Shown here: positions 8,993 through 18,601 of the stretch, piece by piece
How the letters are laid out: every line of letters starts with the position of its first letter
How positions within the stretch are numbered: position 1 is the stretch's first letter
Source: Hellea sp965224755
GTDB taxonomy: Bacteria > Pseudomonadota > Alphaproteobacteria > Caulobacterales > Maricaulaceae
Direction: 5' to 3'
DNA: 64,000 bases
Assembly: GCA_965224755.1 (NCBI GenBank)
Contig: OZ245061.1
Coordinates: 1,364,001 to 1,428,000 of the forward strand
The notes under the pieces: model-generated
Databases searched by the model: none
The model's input: only the letters and a program-made list of their open reading frames with translations
What the model was told of the DNA's origin: nothing
Program-made: the position numbers and the translations under genes

Positions 8993-9597
8993 TTGGTTTG
9001 AAACATGCCTTTATTGGCCTCGCCGCATTATCGCTTGGCGGCTGCCTGTCGCTTCTCCCGGAACCAGCTCCGGCCGATACGGTTTACCGCTTAAGTCCGC
9101 CTCAAGCGCATGTCGCGCCAATGGCGGGCGCGAAAATTGTGCGGATTGACCGTCCCAATGCCTCCACTGTTTTTGAGACCCGCGATATTATTATTTCGCC
9201 CGATAGCCGGCGTCTTGCTGTCGCCAGCGGCGCCAAATGGGCGGAGATTATTCCCACGATGGTTCAGCATAGGCTTGTTGATACGCTCGGGCAGCGGCCC
9301 GGTATTGTCGGCGTTATCCCGTCATCAGGGGCCCGTACCGATACGCGGGTGCATTTGACCATTAAAAGCTTCGAAGCAAATTTTGATCAGGGCGAGGGCA
9401 ATGCTCCGCTCGCGACGGTGCATTATGGGGTCACCATGTCCAACGCCTCTGACCGCGATTTATTGGGGACTTATGACGTCAAGAAAACCGTTAGGGCAGA
9501 TGCAGCCCGGGTATCCTCCATTGTCGAAGCTATGGATAAGGCCAACCAAGAGGCGCTAAATGCAATAGCCGATTGGCTCGAAGCTCCGGAAAGTTAG
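8989..9597 (+). CDS. ABC-type transport auxiliary lipoprotein (PqiC-like, PF03886 type)
   Basis: This is a lipoprotein partner of the MCE transporter. The signal ends in LAALSLGGC (Cys near residue 19), followed by LPEPAPADTVYRLSPPQ, which matches the start of the auxiliary lipoprotein family related to PqiC. It is likely to act at the outer membrane or in the periplasm as the receiving end of the lipid path; no mlaC is visible in this operon, so it may stand in for it. Its last four bases overlap the convergent DedA gene. Confidence 0.85.
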   Translation: MIGLKHAFIGLAALSLGGCLSLLPEPAPADTVYRLSPPQAHVAPMAGAKIVRIDRPNASTVFETRDIIISPDSRRLAVASGAKWAEIIPTMVQHRLVDTLGQRPGIVGVIPSSGARTDTRVHLTIKSFEANFDQGEGNAPLATVHYGVTMSNASDRDLLGTYDVKKTVRADAARVSSIVEAMDKANQEALNAIADWLEAPES

Positions 9598-10148
9598 TCA
9601 GGCTTTTTTTTAGATTTCTTTTTACGTAGAAACTGAAATCCGACAAAAAGAAGAGCAAGGCTGACGCCGGCTATCGGTAATAGCCAGCGGAACTGTTCTC
9701 CCATGATCTCGCCGACAAAATGGCAAATCGCGAAAATGACGATTGTGTATATCGCCGCCGAGAGCCCGGTAAACAGGCAAAACTTCCAATAAGGAACTTT
9801 GAAGAACCCGCAGGCCACATAGGCAGGAATACGGGCTAGGGGGACAAACCGTGCTGCCAATAGCGTCACGCCGGTATAACGCTGCACTTTATCTTGCAAA
9901 TCTGCGACATGTTTCTTCTCGGCAAAAGCGCGCGCGCGAGGATTACGCAGAGCCGCCCAGCCGATCCAGTATTTCCAGATATCGGACAGGAACAGCCCGG
10001 CCAGAACGGTAAAAAATAGCGCCGGGTAAAAATCAGGATTATTGGCGGATAGGCTGGCTGCGGCGAAAACAGCAGCATCTTCCTGCACAAAGGGCCCGAA
10101 AAATACCCCGATATAAACCCAGAGAGGCGAATCTGTAAGAAAATCCAT
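9594..10148 (-). CDS. DedA-family (VTT/SNARE-associated) membrane protein
   Basis: This small polytopic inner-membrane protein has 184 residues. The DedA core is visible as FFGPFVQEDAAVFAAASLSA near the start and LLAARFVPLARIPAYVACG near residues 95-115, where the Arg and Pro of the re-entrant loop are conserved. Members are undecaprenyl-phosphate or phospholipid translocases; which one this is cannot be told. The C-terminus is a lysine-rich tail (RKKKSKKKPD). It converges on the transporter lipoprotein, overlapping four bases. Confidence 0.85.
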   Translation of the reverse strand: MDFLTDSPLWVYIGVFFGPFVQEDAAVFAAASLSANNPDFYPALFFTVLAGLFLSDIWKYWIGWAALRNPRARAFAEKKHVADLQDKVQRYTGVTLLAARFVPLARIPAYVACGFFKVPYWKFCLFTGLSAAIYTIVIFAICHFVGEIMGEQFRWLLPIAGVSLALLFVGFQFLRKKKSKKKPD

Positions 10149-10372
10149 ATTTAAGACGCCTTTATCTGCCGCCGGTCATGATGATTCTGCCCTAAATTTG
10201 CGTTTCGAGCGGGTAATGGCAAGCGAACACTGAATTTTTACGAAAAACTGCGCCTAACAAGCGTTGCGCAATAGATATGACCGTGACATAAGGCGCGAAA
10301 TTTCACGAATTAGCATGGGTGCTGAACGCGAACCGTTAGCGCCCTTGCTGTTTAAGACGATGGACAAACGTC

Positions 10373-11713
10373 ATGCAGATAAAAGAACTCAAAGCCGAAG
10401 GCCTTGCCAAGACTTTCGCCATTACTGTGACCAAGGAAGATTTGGACACCAAACTTGAAGCCAAGATCAAAGAGATGCAGCCGCAAGTCTCGCTTAAAGG
10501 CTTCCGCCCCGGAAAAGTCCCAACAAGCCATATTCGCAAAATGTTTGGCCAGTCCATCATGAAAGACGTCGTCGAAGAGACTGTCAACGAAACCACACAA
10601 AAAGCGATCAATGATAATAAAATCCGTCCCGCTGGTCAGCCCAAAGTCGATCTGCGCGCTAATGGCGAAGATGTTACAAACGGTAAAGCCGATCTTGAAT
10701 ATCAACTGACCGTCGAATCTATCCCTGATTTCGAGCCTATTGACCCCGCGACATTGAAATTCACGCGGCTTGTGCATGAAGCCGACGAAAAAGAGCTTGA
10801 GGCAGAAGTTGCTAAACTCGGCGAAGGCCAGAAATCCTACAAAAAGAAAGCCAAGACGGCCAAAGCCAAAAAGGGCGATGCGGTTTTGATTGATTTTGTC
10901 GGCACAGTTGACGGCGAAGCTTTTGACGGCGGCGCGATGGAAGGCCATCAACTTGTTCTTGGTTCCGGCGCTTTCATCCCGGGCTTTGAAGACGGCCTTA
11001 TGGGCGCCAAAGCCGGCGATGAGCTTGACGTTAAAGTGACGTTCCCGGAAGATTATCAAGCAGCGGACTTGGCCGGTAAAGATGCTATTTTTGCGACCAA
11101 AGTCATCGAAGTCCAAGGCGAAACAGATGCCAAGATTGATGACGAATTCGCGCAGAAATTCGGCGTTGCTGATTTGGAAGCCCTGAAAGCGGCGGTCAAA
11201 GACCAATATTCAGGCCAGCTTGAAATGCAAACCCGCATGAAGCTGAAACGCGCTATTCTCGACGAGCTGGATAAAAAGCATAAGTTTGATCTGCCGCCCG
11301 GCATGGTCGAAGCCGAGTTTTCGAATATCTGGACTCAGGTTCAGGCCGAGAAAGAAGCGGGGCAGCTTGACGAAGACGACGCCAAGAAAACCGATAAGCA
11401 GCTTGAAAAAGATTACCGCAAAATCGCCGAGCGCCGTGTGCGCCTAGGTTTGGTGTTGGCAGAAATGGGCCAAAAGCAGGAAATTAAAATCAGCAATGAG
11501 GAAATCCAGCAAGCCATGATCGCCGAAGCCCGTCAATATCCGGGCCAAGAGCAGGAGGTTATCGAGTTCTATCAAAAGAACCCGCAAGCCATCGCTCAGC
11601 TTCGCGCCCCGATTTATGAAGAAAAAGTCGTCGACCTCATTATCGAAAAAGCCAAAGTCACCGACAAAAAAGTCGATAAAGACGCGCTTTTTGAAGAAGA
11701 TGACATGATCTAG
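10373..11713 (+). CDS. tig: Trigger factor (ribosome-associated chaperone and peptidyl-prolyl isomerase)
   Basis: This chaperone binds nascent chains at the ribosome exit. The ribosome-binding loop is GFRPGKVP (residues 43-50). The FKBP-type isomerase domain spans roughly 150-240 with GDAVLIDFVGTVDGEAFDGG and PGFEDGLMG. The helical C-terminal arms follow. At 446 residues it has the family length. It heads the tig-clpP-clpX-lon row and is closed by a clear hairpin with a T tract, so it is probably its own transcription unit. The 224 bases before it contain no gene that I can find. Confidence 0.96.
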   Translation: MQIKELKAEGLAKTFAITVTKEDLDTKLEAKIKEMQPQVSLKGFRPGKVPTSHIRKMFGQSIMKDVVEETVNETTQKAINDNKIRPAGQPKVDLRANGEDVTNGKADLEYQLTVESIPDFEPIDPATLKFTRLVHEADEKELEAEVAKLGEGQKSYKKKAKTAKAKKGDAVLIDFVGTVDGEAFDGGAMEGHQLVLGSGAFIPGFEDGLMGAKAGDELDVKVTFPEDYQAADLAGKDAIFATKVIEVQGETDAKIDDEFAQKFGVADLEALKAAVKDQYSGQLEMQTRMKLKRAILDELDKKHKFDLPPGMVEAEFSNIWTQVQAEKEAGQLDEDDAKKTDKQLEKDYRKIAERRVRLGLVLAEMGQKQEIKISNEEIQQAMIAEARQYPGQEQEVIEFYQKNPQAIAQLRAPIYEEKVVDLIIEKAKVTDKKVDKDALFEEDDMI

Positions 11714-11740
11714 TTTCGCAAGCGAAACATGTTTATTGAA

Positions 11741-11767
11741 AGCCCGGCCATTATGTCGGGCTTTTTT
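11741..11767 (+). terminator. Rho-independent terminator after tig
   Basis: AGCCCG (11741-11746) pairs with CGGGCT (11757-11762) around a ten-base loop and runs into six T residues. A second small hairpin, TTTCGC/GCGAAA, lies just upstream at the tig stop codon. Confidence 0.85.
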
Positions 11768-11892
11768 AATGGTTAAGCCTGATATGGCCTCTTGATTGCA
11801 TCGCTCGCTATATCAATATATCAGTAACACTCTTGAGCGAAGGTGGGCCGAAATTACCGATTCACGACCCGCCCGATAATAAGGATAAGAAC

Positions 11893-12510
11893 ATGCAAGA
11901 CCCCCTAGATACTTATATGAATCTCGTGCCGATGGTGGTCGAGCAGACCAGCCGCGGTGAACGTGCTTTTGATATTTTCTCGCGCCTGCTCAAGGACCGC
12001 ATCATCTTTTTGACCGGCGTTGTCGAAGACGGCATGGCGGCTTTGATTACGTCTCAGCTTTTATTCCTTGAGAGCGAAAATCCAAAAAAAGAAATCTCCA
12101 TGTATATCAACTCGCCCGGCGGCGTGGTGACAGCGGGCATGGCGATTTATGACACGATGCAATATATCAAATCTCCGATTTCAACGGTCTGTATAGGGCA
12201 GGCGGCCTCTATGGGCTCGCTTTTGCTGGCGGCCGGCGATCCGGATATGCGCGTGGCTCTGCCCAATGCGCGCATCATGGTGCATCAACCTTCCGGCGGC
12301 TTTCGGGGCCAAGCCTCGGATATTCAGCGTCATGCCAATGATATTCTGGCGATGAAAAAGCGCCTCAACGAAATTTATGTCCACCATACGGGCAAGAAAT
12401 ACGCGGTGATCGAGAAAACCCTCGACCGCGATTTCTTCATGACGGCAGATGAAGCCAAAGATTTCGGTATTGTTGACCACGTTTATAAAAAGCGCGGCGA
12501 AGAAAAATAG
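11893..12510 (+). CDS. clpP: ATP-dependent Clp protease proteolytic subunit
   Basis: This serine protease subunit forms the double heptamer that degrades substrates fed by ClpX or ClpA. The catalytic Ser is in GQAASMGSLLLAAG, the His in ARIMVHQPSGG, and the Asp in the DRDFFMTADEA segment. I chose the ATG at 11893 because AAGGA stands eight bases upstream and MQDPLDTYMNLVPMVVEQT is the usual alphaproteobacterial N-terminus. A TTG at 11833 would add 20 unrelated residues. The 205-residue length is typical. clpX follows after about 195 bases. Confidence 0.96.
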   Translation: MQDPLDTYMNLVPMVVEQTSRGERAFDIFSRLLKDRIIFLTGVVEDGMAALITSQLLFLESENPKKEISMYINSPGGVVTAGMAIYDTMQYIKSPISTVCIGQAASMGSLLLAAGDPDMRVALPNARIMVHQPSGGFRGQASDIQRHANDILAMKKRLNEIYVHHTGKKYAVIEKTLDRDFFMTADEAKDFGIVDHVYKKRGEEK

Positions 12511-12704
12511 GCAGGGTTAACTACGATTATGAAGTCTGGTAGACGATTTTTACTTGCCAGCTTTCAAAGAAAAGTGTTCCTATGCGGGAAAGCGTAAGGC
12601 GCGATTAATAGAAATGTCATATATAGGGTCAATATTGGACTGATATTGCGGCATCAGCTTTGCAAAGACAGCCCTAGATAACGGGCACTAAAACGGATGA
12701 AACT

Positions 12705-13970
12705 ATGAGCAAGACGACAGGCACTGATAGCAAAAATACGCTTTATTGCTCTTTTTGCGGCAAAAGCCAGCATGAGGTTCGCAAGCTTATTGCCGGGCCG
12801 ACGGTTTTCATCTGTGATGAATGCGTCGAGCTTTGCATGGATATCATCAAAGAAGAGGGCAAGGGCTCTATCGCTAAATCGCAAGAAGGTGTGCCGACGC
12901 CGCAGGAAATCTGCGATACGCTGGATGATTATGTCATTGGGCAGGACTATGCCAAACGCGTGCTCTCCGTTGCCGTTCATAACCATTACAAACGCCTCAA
13001 CCACGCCGGGTCAAGCTCGGATGTTGAGCTTGCTAAGTCCAATATTTTGCTTGTCGGCCCCACCGGCTGCGGTAAAACGCTTCTCGCACAAACTTTGGCC
13101 CGTATTCTCGATGTGCCGTTTACGATGGCTGATGCGACAACGCTTACTGAAGCGGGCTATGTCGGCGAAGATGTTGAGAATATCATCCTAAAACTCTTGC
13201 AAAGCGCCGATTACAATGTTGAACGCGCCCAGCGCGGCATCGTCTATATTGATGAAGTTGATAAAATTAGCCGCAAATCCGATAATCCGTCCATCACTCG
13301 TGATGTCTCGGGCGAAGGTGTGCAACAAGCGCTGCTTAAGATTATGGAAGGCACTGTTGCCTCCGTGCCTCCGCAGGGCGGACGTAAACATCCGCAGCAG
13401 GAATTTCTGCAAGTCGATACAACCAATATTCTCTTTGTCGTCGGCGGCGCATTTTCCGGCCTTGAAAAGGTGATTGCAAATCGCGGCGAAGGCGCCTCTA
13501 TCGGTTTTGGCGGTAAGATCAAAGACGTTGATGATCGCCGTGTGGGCGATATTCTTCAAGGGGTTGAACCTGAAGACCTAACGCGGTTTGGCTTGATCCC
13601 TGAATTTGTCGGGCGTTTGCCGGTTATCGCGACCTTGACCGATCTGGATGCAGAGGCGTTGATGACAATCCTGACACAGCCAAAAAATGCATTGGTCAAA
13701 CAATATCAAACACTCTTCGAGATGGAAGATGTGCGCCTTAGCTTCTCTGATGATGCGCTCAAAGCCATTGCCAAGCGGGCCCTCGACCGCAAAACAGGCG
13801 CGCGCGGCCTTCGTTCGATCATGGAAAGTATCTTGCTGGATAGTATGTATGATCTTCCTTCTTACGAAGGCGTCGAAGAGGTCGTGATTAACGGCGAAGT
13901 TGTCACGGGCGCGGCCAAACCTCTGCTCATCTACTCGGATAATAAACAGACCAAAGACAAAGCTTCTTAA
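12705..13970 (+). CDS. clpX: ATP-dependent Clp protease ATP-binding subunit ClpX
   Basis: This AAA+ unfoldase recognises tagged substrates and threads them into ClpP. The N-terminal zinc-binding domain has CSFCGKS and CDECVELC (residues 15-43). Walker A is GPTGCGKT, the pore loop is GYVGEDVE, Walker B is GIVYIDEVDKI, and the RKH-loop region and sensor motifs are in place. In alphaproteobacteria ClpXP controls the cell cycle by degrading CtrA-like regulators. The length of 421 is normal. Nothing is unusual in the sequence. Confidence 0.97.
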   Translation: MSKTTGTDSKNTLYCSFCGKSQHEVRKLIAGPTVFICDECVELCMDIIKEEGKGSIAKSQEGVPTPQEICDTLDDYVIGQDYAKRVLSVAVHNHYKRLNHAGSSSDVELAKSNILLVGPTGCGKTLLAQTLARILDVPFTMADATTLTEAGYVGEDVENIILKLLQSADYNVERAQRGIVYIDEVDKISRKSDNPSITRDVSGEGVQQALLKIMEGTVASVPPQGGRKHPQQEFLQVDTTNILFVVGGAFSGLEKVIANRGEGASIGFGGKIKDVDDRRVGDILQGVEPEDLTRFGLIPEFVGRLPVIATLTDLDAEALMTILTQPKNALVKQYQTLFEMEDVRLSFSDDALKAIAKRALDRKTGARGLRSIMESILLDSMYDLPSYEGVEEVVINGEVVTGAAKPLLIYSDNKQTKDKAS

Positions 13971-14016
13971 GGGCTGAATTTATACAGGTGAATTGGCGGT
14001 TTTTCGGGTGTAAAGG

Positions 14017-14046
14017 CTTGAATTTCGTGCATTTACATCCCACCTA
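14017..14046 (+). promoter_or_regulatory. Candidate heat-shock (RpoH-type) promoter of lon
   Basis: CTTGAA at 14017-14022 and CCCACCTA at 14039-14046 are separated by 16 bases, resembling the CTTGAA...CCCCAT pattern of sigma-32 promoters. The pair lies about 40 bases before the lon start, and lon is a heat-shock gene in many bacteria. The match is partial; this is inference from pattern. Confidence 0.45.
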
Positions 14047-14086
14047 GTTGTGAACGGGCATTCCTAATGCGCCCCAACGAATTGAG

Positions 14087-16492
14087 ATGAATATGCCTGA
14101 AACTTTGTTACTGCCTGTTCTACCGCTCCGCGATATTGTGGTCTTTCCCTATATGGTTGTGCCGCTCTTTGTCGGGCGTGATAAATCGATCAAAGCGCTG
14201 GAAGATGTGATGGCGCAGGATAAGCGGATTTTTCTTCTAACGCAAAAAGACGCCAAAACCGATGATCCGAGCGTGGAAGATATTTATCATCATGGCTGTA
14301 TCGCCAAAATCTTGCAATTATTGAAATTACCTGACGGCACTGTCCGCGTCCTCGTTGAAGGCGAAGACCGCGCCGTAGTCGATGCCTTTACTGACCGCGG
14401 AGACTTTATAGAAGCCTATGCCGCTATCACGCCGTCAAAAACAACAAAGCCGAAAGAAGTCAACGCCCTAGCCAATCAAGTGCGCGCCGCTTTTGATGCC
14501 TATGGCAAGCTCAATAAAAAGATTGCTGAAGAGGTCGTAACTTCTGTCACCGAGACCAAAGATCCGGGTAAACTCTCTGATATTATCGCTGTGCACCTGA
14601 ATGCAAAAATTGACGCGAAACAGGCTTTGATCGTTGAATTGCAGGTCGCTAAACGCCTGAAAGCCATTTTTGCTCTCATTGACGGCGAGACCGGCGTGCT
14701 GAAAGTCGAGAAGAAAATTCGCGGCCGCGTTAAACGCCAGATGGAAAAAACTCAGCGCGAATATTATCTCAATGAGCAAATGAAGGCCATTCAAAGTGAG
14801 CTTGGCGGCGGCGAAGCGCCGGACGAAATGGCGGAATTACAAACCAAGATCGAGAAAACAAAACTATCCAAAGAGGCGCGCGGTAAAGTTGATGCTGAAG
14901 TTAAGAAGCTTCGCCAGATGAGCCCGATGTCAGCGGAAGCCAATGTCTCGCGCAACTATCTTGACTGGATGCTCTCTGTGCCTTGGGGCAAGAAAAAGCG
15001 GACACAGCGCGATCTTAAAAAAGCGCGAGAAATCTTAGACGCCGATCATTACGGGCTTGAAAAAGTCAAAGAACGCATCATCGAACACCTTGCGGTTCAG
15101 ACCCGCACCAAGAAAGTCAAGGGGCCGATTTTGTGCCTTGTTGGCCCTCCCGGCGTGGGCAAAACTTCACTCGGAAAATCTGTCGCCCGCGCGACGGGGC
15201 GCGAATTTGTACGCGTGTCGCTCGGCGGCGTCAGGGACGAGTCTGAAATTCGCGGTCATCGCCGCACCTATATCGGCTCCATGCCGGGGCGTATTATTCA
15301 GTCCATGAAAAAAGCTAAATATAACAACCCCTTATTCCTCTTTGATGAGGTCGATAAAATGGGATCAGATCACCGAGGCGATCCGTCATCAGCCTTGCTT
15401 GAAGTGCTCGACCCTGAACAGAACGATACTTTTAATGACCATTATCTTGATGTTGATTATGATCTTTCTGACGTGATGTTTATCACCACGGCTAACTCGC
15501 TGAACATGCAGCAGGCTTTGCTCGACCGTATGGAAATTATCCGCATCCCCGGTTATACCGAGAACGAGAAAATCGAGATTGCCAAGCGTCACTTATTACC
15601 TGACCAGATCAAGGATCACGGTCTTAAAAAGGCAGAGTTCTCCGTCAAGGAAGAAGCTATCCGCGATATCATCCGCTATTACACCCGCGAAGCCGGCGTG
15701 CGAAATCTCAAACGCGAGCTCGCGAGCTTGGCCCGTAAAGCGCTGACCAAAATCATTGCCGGCGACGCTAAGGCGGTCACGGTCACGTCCAAAAATATCG
15801 AAGAATTTCTCGGTGTTAAAAAATTCCGTTTCGGCGAGACCGATAACATAGACCAAGTCGGCATCGTCACAGGTCTGGCTTGGACATCTGTTGGCGGGGA
15901 CATCCTGACAATCGAAGCTGTCTCCATGCCGGGTAAAGGCAAGATGATGATTACGGGCAATCTTAAAGACGTGATGAAAGAATCGATTTCAGCGGCCAAT
16001 AGCTATGTGCAGGCGAGGGCGCCCGAACTTGGCATTAGCCCGCGCCAATTCCGCAGCACTGATATTCACGTCCATGTCCCCGAAGGCGCGACGCCTAAAG
16101 ACGGGCCGAGCGCAGGCGTGGGCATGATTACGGCGATGGTCTCCGTATTGACGGGTATCCCCGTGCGTAAAGAAATCGCCATGACCGGCGAGATTACTCT
16201 GCGCGGGCGCGTCTTGCCGATTGGCGGGCTGAAAGAAAAACTCCTCGCGGCTCTGCGCGGCGGTGTCAAAACCGTGCTCATCCCTGAAGATAACGCCAAA
16301 GATCTGGCTGATATCTCCGATAACGTCAAAAACGCGCTCAAAATCATTCCTGTAGCCACGGTTGACGACGTTCTGAAGCACGCTCTGACCCAAGCGCCAA
16401 AGAAAATAAAATGGACGCCGAGCGACGAGGCTGCGCTTGCCGGAATTATTATGTCCGAAGGTGTTGACCTTGGCCAAAAACCTGCGCATTAA
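14087..16492 (+). CDS. lon: ATP-dependent protease Lon (LonA)
   Basis: This soluble AAA+ serine protease removes misfolded and short-lived regulatory proteins. It has the N-terminal substrate domain (LPVLPLRDIVVFPYMVVPLF), Walker A GPPGVGKTS near residue 357, Walker B PLFLFDEVDKMG, and the proteolytic Ser in PKDGPSAGVGM with the catalytic Lys further on. The 801 residues are normal. Two ATGs are in frame (14087 and 14093). A GAG just before the first is better placed for the second, so the true start may be six bases later. Confidence 0.96.
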   Translation: MNMPETLLLPVLPLRDIVVFPYMVVPLFVGRDKSIKALEDVMAQDKRIFLLTQKDAKTDDPSVEDIYHHGCIAKILQLLKLPDGTVRVLVEGEDRAVVDAFTDRGDFIEAYAAITPSKTTKPKEVNALANQVRAAFDAYGKLNKKIAEEVVTSVTETKDPGKLSDIIAVHLNAKIDAKQALIVELQVAKRLKAIFALIDGETGVLKVEKKIRGRVKRQMEKTQREYYLNEQMKAIQSELGGGEAPDEMAELQTKIEKTKLSKEARGKVDAEVKKLRQMSPMSAEANVSRNYLDWMLSVPWGKKKRTQRDLKKAREILDADHYGLEKVKERIIEHLAVQTRTKKVKGPILCLVGPPGVGKTSLGKSVARATGREFVRVSLGGVRDESEIRGHRRTYIGSMPGRIIQSMKKAKYNNPLFLFDEVDKMGSDHRGDPSSALLEVLDPEQNDTFNDHYLDVDYDLSDVMFITTANSLNMQQALLDRMEIIRIPGYTENEKIEIAKRHLLPDQIKDHGLKKAEFSVKEEAIRDIIRYYTREAGVRNLKRELASLARKALTKIIAGDAKAVTVTSKNIEEFLGVKKFRFGETDNIDQVGIVTGLAWTSVGGDILTIEAVSMPGKGKMMITGNLKDVMKESISAANSYVQARAPELGISPRQFRSTDIHVHVPEGATPKDGPSAGVGMITAMVSVLTGIPVRKEIAMTGEITLRGRVLPIGGLKEKLLAALRGGVKTVLIPEDNAKDLADISDNVKNALKIIPVATVDDVLKHALTQAPKKIKWTPSDEAALAGIIMSEGVDLGQKPAH

Positions 16493-16505
16493 GCGCGCCT
16501 GATAT

Positions 16506-16519
16506 CCCGCTTTAGCGGG
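16506..16519 (+). terminator. Hairpin between lon and tRNA-Val
   Basis: CCCGC-TTTA-GCGGG is a perfect five-pair stem 14 bases after the lon stop. There is no T tract, so it may be a weak terminator, an mRNA 3' stabiliser or a processing site ahead of the tRNA. Confidence 0.4.
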
Positions 16520-16527
16520 GCCATTCA

Positions 16528-16603
16528 GGGCGGTTAGCTCAGCTGGTAGAGCATCTCGTTTACACCGAGAGGGTCAGCGGTTCGAACCCGTTACCGCCCA
16601 CCA
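16528..16603 (+). tRNA. tRNA-Val (anticodon UAC)
   Basis: The cloverleaf is complete. The acceptor stem GGGCGGT pairs with ACCGCCC, D arm GCTC/GAGC, anticodon stem TCTCG/CGAGA with loop TTTACAC (anticodon TAC at 16561-16563), T arm with GGTTCGAACCC. The discriminator A and CCA end are encoded. A tRNA-Val close behind lon is a common alphaproteobacterial arrangement. Confidence 0.97.
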
Positions 16604-16801
16604 TTTTTACCCTTTCTTTATCTTTAATCCTTCATCTGTGATTAAGGTTGTTTGCAATTTGCATCTGAAACCGCCTTTGGTCTCGTCTAAGAGATATGGA
16701 TGAAGTCTAAAAGTTGCCACAAATGCAAATTAGTGGTTTTTGCGACGGATTCGGCCGGGTGGGGCGTTTGATATATGAAGGTCTTCACGCAGGAGGGAAT
16801 A

Positions 16802-18592
16802 TTGTTGATATCCATTCAAGGTTCGTTTCGTAAAACGCGGTTATTACTAAGCGCGTGTTTTGCGGCTTCAGTAGTGCTTGCAAGTTGCGGCGGCGGAGGA
16901 GGCGGCTCAATGCAGCCCCCTATTGGCGGCCCGCCTCCCCCTCCGCCGCCTCCACCTCCGCCGCCCCCACCGCCTCCGCCGCCTTCCGGTGTTTTTAAAT
17001 CACAGGCCGATACATCGCGGTTTTTGGGGAAATCCACATTCGGCGTTACTCAGGCTAACCTTGACTCTCTGACAGGCACCAAGGTTTCGGCTTGGTTACA
17101 AGCCGAATTTAACAAACCCGCGACCACTTATTTGCCGCGCTTGATAACCGAAGCGGCGGCCCTGCCAGCTGATGAGGATTTGGAGTCCCGGCGGATAACC
17201 GATTTATTTCTGGATGCGGCGATTGCCGGTGATGACCAATTGCGCCAGCGCATGATGTTTGCGCTGTCTGAAATCATCGTGGTCTCAAATGTTGGGCAGC
17301 TTGATAATTTCCCCCTGACTATGGCCCATTATATGGACACATTGTCGGCCCATGCTTTCGGTAATTATCGCGAAATGCTTGAAGAGGTGACATATACGCC
17401 GGCCATGGGCGTCTATCTAACCTATTTGGCTAACCAAAAAGGCGACCCGGATACGGGCCGCGTGCCGGACGAGAATTACGCCCGCGAATTGATGCAGCTT
17501 TTTACCATCGGGCTTGTCGAGCTTAACCTAGACGGGACGCCAAAACTTGACGGGCAGGGCCAGACCATCGAAACCTATGATAATTCCGATATTACCGGCT
17601 TGGCCAAAGTGTTTACCGGTATCAGCTTGGAAAATAGTGAGTTTTTTAGACTTTTCAGAGACGAGACCGATTTTTACAAACCGATGATTGTCTTTGACGA
17701 TTATCATTCCGATCTGGAAAAGTCTTTCCTGACCGTCACAATCTCGGCCAATACGCCCGGCGTTCAGAGCATTGATATGGCTCTGGATGAAATATTCAAT
17801 CATCCCAATATGGCGCCTTTCCTTTCGCGTCAACTCATTCAAAGATTTGTGACCTCTCACCCCAAACCTGCCTATGTTGGCCGGGTTGCGGCGGCGTTTG
17901 AAAGCGGAACTTATACATTGCCCGACGGCATTAGTGTCGGCACAGGGCAGCGCGGGGATTTAAAAGCCACGATTGCGGCCGTTTTACTGGACGATAACGC
18001 TGTTCGTTCGCCCGCATTAACGCCGAATGATTTTGGGAAAGTGCGCGAGCCTATCTTGCGATTTGCGCAATGGGCGAGGGTTTTCAACGAAAATACGCCC
18101 GATGTGAATAATGAGATTTGGCTTTACGGCGAGATTGCCGAGCAACTTTTGGGTCAACACCCGTTTCGCGCCAAACATGTCTTCAACTTTTTCCGCCCCG
18201 GCTATGTCGCTCCGGGAACCGCCACGGGCGATGCCGGATTAACCGCGCCCGAATTTGAAATTATCAATGAAAGCACCTCGATCTCGGTCATTAATTTCAT
18301 GAACGGCTTTATTTATAATTTCTCGCCGACAGAGGATGAGGATGAAGATGCGGGTGTGAACGCGGATTATACCGCCGAACTGGCCATAGCTGATGATGCG
18401 CAGGCGCTGGTTGACAAGCTGGACCTGCTGCTGACCGGCAATTCACTGCGCCAAGACACGAAGGACCGGATTGTCCAATTGCTCGGCGAAATCCCGATTA
18501 ATGCCGGCACAGAGGCGGAAGACAAAATCTCGCGGGTGACCGTCGCCATTACCATGGTGATGACCGCCCCCGGTTATCTGGTTCAACGATAG
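16802..18592 (+). CDS. DUF1800-family lipoprotein with poly-Gly and 18-Pro linker
   Basis: This is a secreted protein of the DUF1800 family. Its function is unknown, but it is nearly always paired with a DUF1501 protein, as here. I chose a TTG at 16802 because a perfect AGGAGG ends five bases upstream; an ATG at 16775 lies before that site. The signal peptide ends in ASVVLASC, so it is probably a lipoprotein. Cys is followed by six Gly, then a tract of 18 consecutive Pro. The folded domain runs from about residue 70 to the end, with DENYARELMQLFTIG and HPFRAKHVFNFFRPGY as family-like segments. The proline tract would need EF-P. Confidence 0.85.
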   Translation: MLISIQGSFRKTRLLLSACFAASVVLASCGGGGGGSMQPPIGGPPPPPPPPPPPPPPPPPPSGVFKSQADTSRFLGKSTFGVTQANLDSLTGTKVSAWLQAEFNKPATTYLPRLITEAAALPADEDLESRRITDLFLDAAIAGDDQLRQRMMFALSEIIVVSNVGQLDNFPLTMAHYMDTLSAHAFGNYREMLEEVTYTPAMGVYLTYLANQKGDPDTGRVPDENYARELMQLFTIGLVELNLDGTPKLDGQGQTIETYDNSDITGLAKVFTGISLENSEFFRLFRDETDFYKPMIVFDDYHSDLEKSFLTVTISANTPGVQSIDMALDEIFNHPNMAPFLSRQLIQRFVTSHPKPAYVGRVAAAFESGTYTLPDGISVGTGQRGDLKATIAAVLLDDNAVRSPALTPNDFGKVREPILRFAQWARVFNENTPDVNNEIWLYGEIAEQLLGQHPFRAKHVFNFFRPGYVAPGTATGDAGLTAPEFEIINESTSISVINFMNGFIYNFSPTEDEDEDAGVNADYTAELAIADDAQALVDKLDLLLTGNSLRQDTKDRIVQLLGEIPINAGTEAEDKISRVTVAITMVMTAPGYLVQR

Positions 18593-18601
18593 GAGATGAT
18601 C

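Noticed and set aside
16816..17037. Minus-strand frame with a long poly-glycine run
   Set aside because: It is only the complement of the poly-proline codons of the DUF1800 gene; no ribosome site or family match.
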